Assembly (NCBI RefSeq): GCF_900066015.1
Contig: NZ_LN890655.1
Location: 62,001 to 126,000 of the forward strand
Direction: 5' to 3'
Length of the DNA stretch: 64,000 nt
Origin: Candidatus Promineifilum breve
Lineage (GTDB): Bacteria > Chloroflexota > Anaerolineae > Promineifilales > Promineifilaceae
Shown here: piece by piece, positions 26,681-35,914 of the stretch
Numbering within the stretch: position 1 is the stretch's first letter
How the letters are laid out: the number at the start of each line of letters is the position of its first letter
Program-made: the position numbers and the translations under genes
Notes under the pieces: generated by a model
Databases searched by the model: none
The model's input: only the letters and a program-made list of their open reading frames with translations
What the model was told of the DNA's origin: nothing

Positions 26681-28555
26681 TCATGGCGCTCGATTGATCG
26701 GTATATAGTTCAGGATCGGTTGTGGGAACTCCGCCTGGGCCACCAGTTCCGGCGGGCTTTTGCTGTCGTCCCAGATCGCGCCCAGCGTCTGGCCGTCAGC
26801 CCCGCCCATCTCGCGCAGGAACGTGATGTAGTCGCCCGAAGCTAGCTGGTAATAGAGCGTGGCGACAACGCGCGCCGTATCGGCCGGGACGCTATAGGCC
26901 GTGTCGTCCCAATACTGCCCGTCGGCATACGTCGCCCCCACGGGACGCAGCCCCGGCCGGTCGAACGCGGCCACGGTGTAACCGCGCGGCGGGATGCGAT
27001 TGTCCTTATTGGTCATATTGTTGAGCGCGAAGTGGAAGGTTGGCCCGGCGTCCAACCCCACCAGCGTCGCCAATTGCGGCGTCAGCCCTTGCTCCACTTC
27101 GTAGACCTTGATCGCGGCGTCCTTTGTCAGGTGGCCGGTGGCCGGGTCGTAGGCCCCCGATTCATAGATTAATTCGCCATCGTCATCGTAGGCGCGCAGG
27201 TTGAGCCACATGCGCCGCCCCTCCGGGTAGCCGGTGGGCAGCTTGTGGCCGGTCTCGTTGATGACCCGCACGGTGACGTCCTTCTGATCGCCGTCATCGA
27301 CCACGTCCAGTTCCAGCGTGGCCGCGCGACGGAGCATACTCTGGGCCGCCAGCGCGGTCTGGTTCAGCGCCGCCGCGTCGGCCGGGTTGCGCAAGCGCCA
27401 ACGCGGGTCCTGGATGATCTTCGGCACCCACGAATTGCCGCCGGCGAAGATATGCGCCGGCAGGCAGCCGGTCGTGGCGCAATCGCGGAAGACGGGACTG
27501 ACGAAAGACTCGGCCGCCTCGCCGGTCTGGCGCACCATGTGGCAATCCTGGCACGAGGCGACGATGCCGTCCGGCTTGGCCCCGGCAAACTGCGGCGCGT
27601 AGACGCCTCCGGTGGCATATTCGCTATTCAGCCATTCGTCGTAGGTGCGCTCCACCGGGAACAGGTCATCCTTGGCGAAAGACGGCGCCGCCGTGTCGAG
27701 GTCGTTGGGCCAGAACTGGGCCGGGCCGCCGCCGGGCGGGTTCTCGTTCCAGCTCAGCAGCGGGTTATCGACGTTGTGGCAACTGCCGCACAGGCGCGAC
27801 GCGGCCAGCGCGTCATCCTGCCCCTGGAAACGGGCTTGCCAGCGCTGGTGCGGCCCGGATTGGGGATCGGGAAAGGCGAACGGGCCGCGCCGCCTGTCCA
27901 GCGGATCGAGGATCAGCATGGCTGTGGCGAAATGATCGCTCGGCGGCGGATCGGTTAGCGCGGCGCGTATGGCGGTGTCAATCGCGGCCGTTTCATCGGT
28001 CGCGCCGGAGACGGGATCGACCATCCGGTGGCAGACCTCGCAGGCCAGCCCGGCGTTGATGTCGGCCGGCGTCAGATCGCCCGGCGTCAGGGCGTGATCC
28101 CGTTCGTCATACCAGGCCGTTGGGGTGTGGCAGCGCAGGCAATACTCGCCGGCGTCGGCCGCGTCATTCTGGGCCACGGCGAAGGCCGCCCAAAACACCG
28201 GGTCGCGCCCCGCCTGGCCCATCATGCTGCCCCGCCACGCCTTGTAGATCGGATCGGTGTGGCAGGCGTCACAGGTGGTGGGGTCGATGAGCGGGTGACT
28301 GTCGTCAAGCCCGCCGGGTTGGGTTCCCGGCAGAAAGAAATCCTGTCGGGTGGTGGGCAGGGGCAACGTCGCCACCGTGGCGTGAGGTTGTCCGTCGTTA
28401 GCGCTCTGTGGGCGCTCTCCGGCCACCACACGGCCGATACCCACGGCCAGCATCAGCCCCGCCAATCCCAGCAGCAGCACGCCCAGCCCCAACGCCGCGC
28501 GTCCCTGGCGTCGTTGGCTTTGATTGGGCTTGAATTGGTTATGTTGTCGATTCAT
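26681..28555 (-). CDS. Exported pentaheme c-type cytochrome
   Basis: This 624-residue protein has a positively charged N-terminus and a strong hydrophobic segment (ALGLGVLLLGLAGLMLAVG), a signal peptide or anchor. Five CxxCH sites follow: CDACH, CLRCH, CEVCH, CGSCH and CQDCH, with extra His residues as possible distal ligands. The C-terminal third (VTVRVINETGHKLPTGYPEGRR) is a beta-rich domain seen in some cytochrome c554-related proteins. It should carry electrons outside the membrane; the partner is unknown. The ATG at 28555 is preferred because the signal-type sequence starts there; it overlaps the wecA-like stop by 17 bases. Confidence 0.85.
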   Translation of the reverse strand: MNRQHNQFKPNQSQRRQGRAALGLGVLLLGLAGLMLAVGIGRVVAGERPQSANDGQPHATVATLPLPTTRQDFFLPGTQPGGLDDSHPLIDPTTCDACHTDPIYKAWRGSMMGQAGRDPVFWAAFAVAQNDAADAGEYCLRCHTPTAWYDERDHALTPGDLTPADINAGLACEVCHRMVDPVSGATDETAAIDTAIRAALTDPPPSDHFATAMLILDPLDRRRGPFAFPDPQSGPHQRWQARFQGQDDALAASRLCGSCHNVDNPLLSWNENPPGGGPAQFWPNDLDTAAPSFAKDDLFPVERTYDEWLNSEYATGGVYAPQFAGAKPDGIVASCQDCHMVRQTGEAAESFVSPVFRDCATTGCLPAHIFAGGNSWVPKIIQDPRWRLRNPADAAALNQTALAAQSMLRRAATLELDVVDDGDQKDVTVRVINETGHKLPTGYPEGRRMWLNLRAYDDDGELIYESGAYDPATGHLTKDAAIKVYEVEQGLTPQLATLVGLDAGPTFHFALNNMTNKDNRIPPRGYTVAAFDRPGLRPVGATYADGQYWDDTAYSVPADTARVVATLYYQLASGDYITFLREMGGADGQTLGAIWDDSKSPPELVAQAEFPQPILNYIPINRAP

Positions 28556-29558
28556 GCGTTTCGCTTTCCTGCCATCTGTGCTCCAGCCACCCAATCGCTG
28601 CCAGGCCCAGCAGCGCGGCCAGCGCGCCGACGACGTAGCCTTCCACAATGGAAGCCTGGGTGATGAACAACGCCATCATACCCAAAATTCCGCTAAAGAG
28701 GTAGAGAATGAGCACCGCCTCGCGCGGCGTATAGCCTAGCCGCACCAGCCGATGGCTGGTGTGATCCTTGCCGGCCGTGTTGGGGCTGAGGCCGCGCCGC
28801 AGCCGCGAGATGACCACCAGCGTCATGTCGAAGATGGGCAGGCCGAACAGGAACACCGGCACCATCCACGTGACGAAGTTGGAATTATCGGGGAAGCGCA
28901 ACTGGATGCCCAGCACCGCCAGCAGAAAGCCGAGGAAAAGGGAGCCGACGTCGCCCATAAAGATCCGCGCCGGGGGAAAGTTGTAGCGCAGGAAGCCCAG
29001 ACACGCGCCCAGCAACCCGGCCGCCAGCGCCCCGACGAGGAATTGCCCGTTGAACAGGGCCAGCAATAGGATAAACGACGATGTGACCGCGGCGATGCCC
29101 GCGCTCAAACCGTCCATATTATCCAGAAAGTTGATCGCGTTGGTGATGCCCAACAACCACAGTAGCGTGATGGCATAGTTGACCGCGCCGGGCACGGGCA
29201 GCCGCACCCGGATGCCGAAGTAGGCCAGGATGAGAAAACCCAGGAATTGACCGGCCAGCTTGACCCAGGCGGGCAGCGGGCGGTAATCATCCACCAAGCC
29301 GGTCAGGGCCACCACGGTGGAGGCTAACAGCACGCCCAGCACGGTCGGCTCCGGGTCGCCACGATACAGGATGAGGACGGCCAGGATCGCGCCGATGAAG
29401 ATAGCCGCGCCGCCCAGCAAGGGCGTCGGCGTGCGGTGAACCTTGCGCGCCGACGGCGTATCGACGATGTCCAGTGCCAGCGCCACGCGCCGCACCCACG
29501 GCATACCGGCGACGGTCAGCGTCAGGGCGATGAGGAAAACAGCGAGGAAGGCGCGCAT
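28539..29558 (-). CDS. WecA/MraY-family polyprenyl-phosphate sugar-1-phosphate transferase
   Basis: This 339-residue enzyme has about ten membrane helices. It should move a sugar-1-phosphate, probably an N-acetylhexosamine, from UDP to undecaprenyl phosphate. Family motifs are LVDDYRPLPAW, NFLDNMDGLSAG with the catalytic Asp residues, and FMGDVGSLFLGF. The C-terminal loop SPNTAGKDHTSHRLVRLGY carries the WecA/TagO-type His motif rather than the MraY one. It is the likely first step for the glycan made by the downstream-facing cluster at 29.6-43.4 kb. Confidence 0.9.
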   Translation of the reverse strand: MRAFLAVFLIALTLTVAGMPWVRRVALALDIVDTPSARKVHRTPTPLLGGAAIFIGAILAVLILYRGDPEPTVLGVLLASTVVALTGLVDDYRPLPAWVKLAGQFLGFLILAYFGIRVRLPVPGAVNYAITLLWLLGITNAINFLDNMDGLSAGIAAVTSSFILLLALFNGQFLVGALAAGLLGACLGFLRYNFPPARIFMGDVGSLFLGFLLAVLGIQLRFPDNSNFVTWMVPVFLFGLPIFDMTLVVISRLRRGLSPNTAGKDHTSHRLVRLGYTPREAVLILYLFSGILGMMALFITQASIVEGYVVGALAALLGLAAIGWLEHRWQESETHESTT

Positions 29559-29573
29559 AGGTTGTGCTGATCC

Positions 29574-29607
29574 AGAAACCGAGTTTTTTCCTGAAAACTC
29601 GGTTTCT
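29574..29607. repeat. Perfect hairpin AGAAACCGAGTTTT
   Basis: Fourteen-base arms (29574-29587 and 29594-29607) pair perfectly around a six-base loop. It sits between the TPR/ligase stop and the wecA-like start. No T-run follows on the minus strand, so intrinsic termination is weak. Confidence 0.75.
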
Positions 29608-29618
29608 ATCTCCAGACC

Positions 29619-32600
29619 TCATTCATCGCCCAACCCAGCCAAAAATGACGCAATTTGCGCCGCCGTCTCGTCCCCGGCCGTCAGCAAGGCGCTCTCGGCC
29701 AACTCGCGCGCTTCGGCCACATTGCCCAGCCCCGCCGCGATTTGCGCCGCCAGAAAATCGATTTCCGCTGTCGGGAAGGTGGCCGGATCGTGATGGGCGC
29801 GCGCCTCTTCGATAGTCGCCGCGGCCTGCTCGAATTCGCCTAGCTGGCGATAGATCTCCGCCAGTTGCACCCAGGCCCGCACGTTGTTGGGATTGCCGGC
29901 CAACGCTTCTTCCAGCGCCACCGCCGCCGCGCGGAACAGCGTGTCGCGCTCCGCCTCCGGCCGGCCGCTGCTGCACAGGATGTAGGCATCGGCGCGGGCC
30001 AGTTGCGTCTGGCTATAGAATGGATCAATGGCCGCCGACTCATCGTAGAGGGCCAGCGCCCGATCGCAATCGCCGCGAATCTCCAGAATGAGCCGGGCCA
30101 GTTCGTTGCGAATGACCGAATTTTGCGGGCTGAGGATCAGGGCCTGCTCGTAGTAGCGTTCGGCCAGATCGAGGCGTTCGGCTTTTTCGGCGTCATCATC
30201 CACGGCGGCATACCAGCGCGTATTCAGGCGGGCCAGATTGGCGGTATGGTCGGTATTGAGCGGGTTAATGTCCTGCGCCTGAAGCAGCAAGCTCTCGGCG
30301 CGGGCCAATAGCTCGGTCTGCTCGGCGGCGTCCTCCGTGATGCCGGCCCGTTCCAGATAGGCCCGACCCAGAAAGAGATAATAGAAATCCTCCAGCGGCA
30401 GCCGTTCGATGGCCGCGCTATAGATGGCGATGGCCGTATCCCAGGTGTCGCGCCGCGTCGCCGGGTCGGCCTGGGTGGCGCGGGTGGCCTGGTCGTCGTA
30501 GGGCCGGGCGCGCTTGTAGACCATGTCGGCTTGCACCGGCCGGACGTTCGTTTGGCCCAGGATAATCACCGCCGCCAGCAGAGTGAGGGCCAGAGACCCA
30601 TAGGCCGCGGCCGGATGAGCCGCCGTTCGTGGCCTGCGCCCCTCGGCCAGTTCGGGCCAACTGAGGGCGAACGCCAACAAGATGGTCATCACGATCACAA
30701 AGCCGAAGAAAAACGTCAGCAGCCCGCCGGCCTGCGCCGCTTCCAGCGACCGCAGGACGGGCACCGAATCCACCGCCTCGCCGCGATAGAACAGCAGCGT
30801 TCGGTAATTGATGGCATGAAGGTAGATAAAGAGAAAGCCGCCCATGAGCGAAGCGAGCACCACCGCCGCCGCCGGAACAATGGAATGCCCCCGCCGGCGA
30901 TCCCCCACCAGCCACAGGACGGCCGCCCCGCCGGCGATCAGGACCAGCCCCGGCAGATAGCCGCCGGCGATGAGTACCGGTACGCCCAGAATGACCAGCG
31001 CCGCGGCCATTACGCTGACCGTGCGCCGCGCCGCCGGCCATTGATAGAGCAGATGTGCCCCCGCCGCCGCACAAATGATGGCGGCAATCTGCGCCAGGCT
31101 GACCCCTAGGGCCGCCGTGGCCGTGTCCGGGGTCGCCAGCACCCCGCCGGCGACGCCTGCGAGGGCCAACGCCAACAGGAAGCCCGCCGCCGCCCGCCGC
31201 CGCCCGATGGACACGTTGCCGTCAATGGCCGGCAACGTCAACTCGCCCTGCTTGATCATCTCGCTCAGGTACACTAACCAGCCCAGCAGCCAGGAGAGCA
31301 CCAACAACGACAGGATGAACGGCCACTCGACGAAATCGCGGCGCGCATTTTGCAGCAACGCCTGCCGAAAGATCTCTGCCGCCGACAGATCGGCCGGCCC
31401 GGTGATCACTTTGTCCGGCGGCAGGGCGTAGGTGATGAAGCCATAGCCCAGCGTACCCAGCATCAGGACGAGCAGCAGCGCGGGCACGATCAGCTTGTCC
31501 CAGTCGGCGCGGGCCGTGGCGGTTGGGGCGACGACGGCCGCGCGGCGCTTGCGCTTGTCGCCGCGCGCGGCCACCACCACCGGCGCGGGCGCTTCCGGCT
31601 CTTCACTCGACACCTGCCTCAGCCGATAGCCGAGGGCCAGCATCAGGGCCACGTAGACGAAGAAGTAGAGCCGCGTGGCCGAGATGGCGATGCCGAAGTG
31701 AATCTCGACGTAGTGGGCCAGCACGGCCGCCACCAGGGCATTCATCAACAAGCGATCGGCGGCGAAAGGCCGCTTCAGGTCGGCTTCCTCGCCCGCCCCT
31801 GTCTCTGCCGGCCGGCCCAGCAGCGCGAAATAGACGAGATAGACAAGGACGCCCAGGATGACGCCCACGGGCACGGCCACGCCCACATAGACAGGATCGG
31901 CCACGATCAGCGCCGTCGCCGCGGCCAGCAATGCGCCCCCCGCCCACAGCCCGGCAAATACCCACGTGTCCCGCCGCGATCGGACGACGCCCAGATAACG
32001 AAAGGCGAAATGGACGACGGTCAGATAGAGCGCCTGCCAGGCCAGCAATCCGGCCAGCCCGGTGATGACCAGCGTGTCGAACGTCTCATTGTGCGAGCGA
32101 TCGGGCGAGGCGTTGCGCGCTTCGACCGTCGCCAATTCGGGCGGGTAGAAGCGATTGTAGACCGTGTACATCGACTCCGGCCCATAGCCAAGGATCGGCC
32201 GCAGCCAGTTGAACGGATCGGCGCGGCCGTCGGGGTAGGTCAACGGCTCGTGGGGCGAGATGAGGTCGATGACCCCTTCCCAGATGAGCACGCGCACCCG
32301 GCCGCTTTTCTCCCGGCCGGTCGTGTCGCTGGGGTCGAGCATACGGCCGTAGGAGCCGATGCCCGGTAAATCGCGCCACTCATCCAGCGTATCGAAGACA
32401 CCGCCCACCAGCGGAATCCCGCGCCAGCCGGCCGTGCGCTCGGCGGGGATGTTGAACAACAGCAGCCAGCCCGCCACCAGGACGGTCAGCAAGAGCCAGC
32501 CCAACCACAACCAACGCCAGCCGCGTCGCGCGGCCACCAGCAGAAATATCGCCAGCACCGACAGGCCAACCACACCGCCGAAGAATGCGAAGGCGATGGC

Positions 32601-33524
32601 CGGCCCGGCGGCGCGACTGACCAGCGGGCTGAGCAGTAGCGCTACCAACGTTGGGGCCAGGAAGAGCAGGGCGGGCCATAGTTCGCGCGGCCGATCGTGC
32701 CCCTGTTCGCCGGCCGCATCGCGCAGCGAGACCAGCAGCACCAGCGTGAACGAGAACAGCCCCACGGCCAGACCGATGAGCGGGCCGCGGCTGCCCGACC
32801 AATAGAGGGTCAGTAACTGGATCGCCAGGGTGAAGATGTAGATCGACGCGCGGGCGACGTCGGCCGCGGCCAGCTTCTCGTCGGCCAGGATGTTGCTGAA
32901 GGCATCGACCACCCGCGCCAGGGTCAGGGGGATGACCATGATCAGGTAGGCGGCGATGAAAATGGCGTTGCCCATGTGACCGGCCACCCGCGTCTCCACG
33001 TCGCCGCCCCAGGGCAACGGGTCATGGCCGAAGTGTTGCAGCAGGCCGTAGAGGGCCACGGGAATGCTGGCGACGATGGCCGTCGAGACAACCCGACGCA
33101 CCTGTTCCTGGCTGCGAATGGTGATCGCCATCAGGCCAAAGATGACGATGTAGGCCAGCGTGGTATAGGTTCCCTGCAACCGCTGGTAAGACCCGGCCCA
33201 GCTGATGCGCGGCCCGATGGAGAAGATCGTTGCCAACAGATAGACCACGACCAGTGCCGCGATCGGCAGCACAAACGGCTTGTGCCAGAAAGATTGGGGG
33301 TCGGCGAATCGCCATCGACCGAGATTGCGCCAACCTCGCTGATCGATCCAGCGCGCCAGCGCCACGGCGACCATCAGGACGGCCAACGAGCGCAATAGAG
33401 CCAGCTTATCCGGCTCGAATACACGTTCCGAATGAATATTGAAGAATAGGGGGATAGTGAGAATGGCGACCAGCCAGCACGCTTCTAGAAAGCCATCGCA
33501 CCAACGAGTGAGCCTGGAGTCCAT
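29619..33524 (-). CDS. O-antigen ligase/polymerase-like membrane protein with C-terminal TPRs
   Basis: This 1301-residue protein has some 20 membrane helices in two blocks, an extracytoplasmic loop with the Wzy_C-like sequence around DRSHNETFDTLVITG (about residue 475), and a soluble TPR region in the last 300 residues (for example LARLNTRWYAAVDDDAEKAERL, DLAERYYEQALILSP). The family joins or polymerises lipid-linked glycans on the outer face of the membrane. The TPRs may recruit other proteins. The start ATG at 33522-33524 is preferred; six codons upstream of it are also open. Confidence 0.85.
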   Translation of the reverse strand: MDSRLTRWCDGFLEACWLVAILTIPLFFNIHSERVFEPDKLALLRSLAVLMVAVALARWIDQRGWRNLGRWRFADPQSFWHKPFVLPIAALVVVYLLATIFSIGPRISWAGSYQRLQGTYTTLAYIVIFGLMAITIRSQEQVRRVVSTAIVASIPVALYGLLQHFGHDPLPWGGDVETRVAGHMGNAIFIAAYLIMVIPLTLARVVDAFSNILADEKLAAADVARASIYIFTLAIQLLTLYWSGSRGPLIGLAVGLFSFTLVLLVSLRDAAGEQGHDRPRELWPALLFLAPTLVALLLSPLVSRAAGPAIAFAFFGGVVGLSVLAIFLLVAARRGWRWLWLGWLLLTVLVAGWLLLFNIPAERTAGWRGIPLVGGVFDTLDEWRDLPGIGSYGRMLDPSDTTGREKSGRVRVLIWEGVIDLISPHEPLTYPDGRADPFNWLRPILGYGPESMYTVYNRFYPPELATVEARNASPDRSHNETFDTLVITGLAGLLAWQALYLTVVHFAFRYLGVVRSRRDTWVFAGLWAGGALLAAATALIVADPVYVGVAVPVGVILGVLVYLVYFALLGRPAETGAGEEADLKRPFAADRLLMNALVAAVLAHYVEIHFGIAISATRLYFFVYVALMLALGYRLRQVSSEEPEAPAPVVVAARGDKRKRRAAVVAPTATARADWDKLIVPALLLVLMLGTLGYGFITYALPPDKVITGPADLSAAEIFRQALLQNARRDFVEWPFILSLLVLSWLLGWLVYLSEMIKQGELTLPAIDGNVSIGRRRAAAGFLLALALAGVAGGVLATPDTATAALGVSLAQIAAIICAAAGAHLLYQWPAARRTVSVMAAALVILGVPVLIAGGYLPGLVLIAGGAAVLWLVGDRRRGHSIVPAAAVVLASLMGGFLFIYLHAINYRTLLFYRGEAVDSVPVLRSLEAAQAGGLLTFFFGFVIVMTILLAFALSWPELAEGRRPRTAAHPAAAYGSLALTLLAAVIILGQTNVRPVQADMVYKRARPYDDQATRATQADPATRRDTWDTAIAIYSAAIERLPLEDFYYLFLGRAYLERAGITEDAAEQTELLARAESLLLQAQDINPLNTDHTANLARLNTRWYAAVDDDAEKAERLDLAERYYEQALILSPQNSVIRNELARLILEIRGDCDRALALYDESAAIDPFYSQTQLARADAYILCSSGRPEAERDTLFRAAAVALEEALAGNPNNVRAWVQLAEIYRQLGEFEQAAATIEEARAHHDPATFPTAEIDFLAAQIAAGLGNVAEARELAESALLTAGDETAAQIASFLAGLGDE

Positions 33525-33545
33525 TGGCCCGTAGCATAGCACACA

Positions 33546-34733
33546 CTAGCCGCGGCGCGCTATCTTCTGTTCGATTCCATTCATGCGTTCGGCCACTTCT
33601 TCCCAGCGGTAATGGCTGAGAACGAACTCCCGGCCGGCATGGCCCAACCGGCGGCGGTAGGCGCGGTCGTTCAACAGGGCGATGACGGCGGCGACAAACT
33701 GCTCCGGCTCATCGGCAATGAGTAAGTGACGCCCCGCCTCGGCCTGGAGGCCATTGTTGACATAACTTGTTGTCACCACCGGCAGGCCCGCGGCCATCGC
33801 TTCCAGCACCTTGTTCTGGATGCCCGCGGCAAAGCGCAACGGGGCGACGAAGACGGCCGCCTCGTTCAGCGCCGCGTTGAGGTCGGCCACGTGGCCCAGC
33901 ACCCGTACCCCCGGCAAGCTGCCCAACGCCGTCACCTGCGCCGCCGGCTCCGCGCCGACCAGCGCCAGCCGAGCGGCCGGAATGGCGGCGCGAATGCCCG
34001 GCAGCAGGTCGCGGGCCAGGTAGTCGGCAGCGTCGATGTTGTGGAACACGCCCATGTGACCGACGAAGATCAGCGCCGGGGCGTCGTTGGCCCGTCCGGA
34101 GGGGCGATACCGTTCGCTATCCACGCCGTTGGGCACAACGATCAGGCGATCATCCACGCCATTGCCCAACAGATGTTGCCGCTCGGCCTCGGAGATGAGC
34201 CACGTCTCGTCGAAGTGGCGCACGATCTCGCGCTCGTAGCGCCGGATGCGCGGCAATTCCTGGCCATAGACCAGCCGCCACTTGCGGTCGCGATAGGGCA
34301 GGGAGCGCTCGATCTCGCTGGAGATGGCATCGGTCAGATCGAGGACGCGATACAGCGCGCGCTGCTGGGCGACGAACTGGGCCATGCGGAAGAGGTGAAC
34401 GTAGGCGGCATCGAAACGGCGGCGGCTGATGAGCCGGTCGACCGCGCTCTGCATGACCGGCGACCGATAGTAAAGCGATTGCAGGGGCAAGGGCCGCCAC
34501 GCATTCAACCCCGTGGTCGCCGTCGCCGGCCATTGACCGCGATGAATCAGTTGAATGTCCTCGCAAAAGGCGCGCAGCGGGCCGACGTTGCCGGTCTCGC
34601 GGCTGTCGCTGATGAACGACAGCAGCGTGATCTCATGCTCGCGGGCCAGCACGCGCAGGAAGTTATAGGCCCGCAGGCGGTCGCCACGATTGGGCGGATA
34701 GGGTAGTCGGGCGGTCAGAAATAATAGCCGCAT
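33546..34733 (-). CDS. GT4 glycosyltransferase
   Basis: This 395-residue GT-B enzyme begins MRLLFLTARLPYPPNRGDR, a start I recall from exosortase/EPS-associated sugar transferases (TIGR03087-like). The C-terminal donor domain has APLRFAAGIQNKVLEAMAAGLPVV, the EX7E-type nucleotide-sugar region. The true start is 34731-34733, in line with the first Rossmann strand; upstream open codons lie across the divergent promoter. It belongs to the polysaccharide locus. Confidence 0.88.
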   Translation of the reverse strand: MRLLFLTARLPYPPNRGDRLRAYNFLRVLAREHEITLLSFISDSRETGNVGPLRAFCEDIQLIHRGQWPATATTGLNAWRPLPLQSLYYRSPVMQSAVDRLISRRRFDAAYVHLFRMAQFVAQQRALYRVLDLTDAISSEIERSLPYRDRKWRLVYGQELPRIRRYEREIVRHFDETWLISEAERQHLLGNGVDDRLIVVPNGVDSERYRPSGRANDAPALIFVGHMGVFHNIDAADYLARDLLPGIRAAIPAARLALVGAEPAAQVTALGSLPGVRVLGHVADLNAALNEAAVFVAPLRFAAGIQNKVLEAMAAGLPVVTTSYVNNGLQAEAGRHLLIADEPEQFVAAVIALLNDRAYRRRLGHAGREFVLSHYRWEEVAERMNGIEQKIARRG

Positions 34734-34743
34734 AACTCGCTCG

Positions 34744-34772
34744 CTGACGCCAAAGGACGACCAGGGTATCAT
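34744..34772 (+). promoter_or_regulatory. Candidate near-leaderless promoter of the plus-strand sulfotransferase
   Basis: CTGACG (34744-34749), a 17-base spacer and TATCAT (34767-34772) end nine bases before the ATG at 34782. The gap between the two divergent genes is only 48 bases, and no ribosome-binding site is visible. Confidence 0.4.
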
Positions 34773-34781
34773 AGCGGAACC

Positions 34782-35774
34782 ATGATTCAATCGCCAGTGC
34801 TCATTATCGGTTGCGCCCGCTCCGGCACCACGTTGCTCTATCAGGTGTTGGCCGAGTCGCCGGAGTTGTGGGCCATCGGTTATGAGAGCAAGGCCATCAT
34901 CGAGCGCGATCACCATCCGGCGGTCAAGGGGTGGGAATCGGGCGCGCTGACGGCCGCTGATCTGACGCCCGCATCGGCGGCAGCCATCCGGCGCGCTTTC
35001 GCCGAGCAGGCCGCGCCGGGCGGCTATTGGCAGTGGGTGAATGCGCTGCGCGGGTGGGTGAACCACAGCTCTGTTTACGCGGCCATCAAGCGCCGCGGCC
35101 GGTCATCGGCTCCCGGCGCGGCGGTCAGCAATACCGTGCCCGGCGGCGGGCTGGCGCTATTTCGGACCTTGGCTCAACTGCGCAACCGCCTCGCGCCACC
35201 GCGCGGGCCAATCCGCCTGCTGGAGAAGACGCCGGAGAACTGTCTGCGCTTGCCGTTTCTCCAGGCCCTCTTCCCCGACGCGCGGGTGATCTTCCTGACC
35301 CGCGACGGCCGGGCCAACGTCCATTCGCTGCTGGAGGGCTGGCGGCAACCCCACCTCTTCCCCGGCTACCGGACGCCCGTGCCGGTGACCAGCCCCGGCC
35401 AGACGCGCGGCCGTTGGGCATTCACGCTCATCCCCGGCTGGCGCGAACTGGTCGATTCGCCGTTGGAGGAGATTTGCGCCCGGCAGTGGGTGGCCTGCAA
35501 TCAGGCCGTGTTGGACTATGCCGCGTCGCCCGGCGCGCTGCCGGTCTTGCGGCTGAGCTATGAGGGGTTGATCGCCGCGCCTGACGAGAGCTTACGTCGC
35601 CTCGCCGCTTTTCTGGCAATCGATGTGGCCCGCATCCCGGCCTATGGCCGCCCCTTGCCGGAGGTCAACGTCGTCTCGCCGCCGGGCGCGGAGAAGTGGC
35701 GGGAAGAGAGCGCGGCCCTGGCCCGCGTCGAGCCGATTATCGCGCCGCTGATGGCGCGGTTGGCCGAAAGCTGA
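34782..35774 (+). CDS. Sulfotransferase family protein
   Basis: This 330-residue protein begins VLIIGCARSGTTLLYQVL, the 5'-phosphosulfate loop for PAPS, with the catalytic-type residues after it. LEKTPENCLRLPFLQALFPDARVIFLTRDGRANVHSLL contains the 3'-phosphate-binding Arg/Ser motif. It should transfer sulfate from PAPS, probably to a sugar, given its place within a glycosyltransferase cluster. It is the only plus-strand gene in the locus. Confidence 0.88.
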   Translation: MIQSPVLIIGCARSGTTLLYQVLAESPELWAIGYESKAIIERDHHPAVKGWESGALTAADLTPASAAAIRRAFAEQAAPGGYWQWVNALRGWVNHSSVYAAIKRRGRSSAPGAAVSNTVPGGGLALFRTLAQLRNRLAPPRGPIRLLEKTPENCLRLPFLQALFPDARVIFLTRDGRANVHSLLEGWRQPHLFPGYRTPVPVTSPGQTRGRWAFTLIPGWRELVDSPLEEICARQWVACNQAVLDYAASPGALPVLRLSYEGLIAAPDESLRRLAAFLAIDVARIPAYGRPLPEVNVVSPPGAEKWREESAALARVEPIIAPLMARLAES

Positions 35775-35885
35775 TTGGGGATTTGACAGAATTTACAAGA
35801 TTTACAGGATTGATTGTTTTCAGAGGGCCTGGAATTACCCATCGAAGCGCTCAAATCCTGTTAATCCCGTTAATCCTGTCCCCAA
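35775..35885. repeat. Quasi-palindrome of TTACAGGAT/ATCCTGTTAAT words
   Basis: The left side TTGGGGATTTGACAG...TTTACAGGATTGA pairs imperfectly with AATCCTGTTAATCCC...CTGTCCCCAA on the right. It starts directly after the sulfotransferase stop and lies between convergent genes, so it may end both transcripts. Confidence 0.75.
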
Positions 35886-35914
35886 CCTCATTCGCATACC
35901 CCCCATTATCCGTA

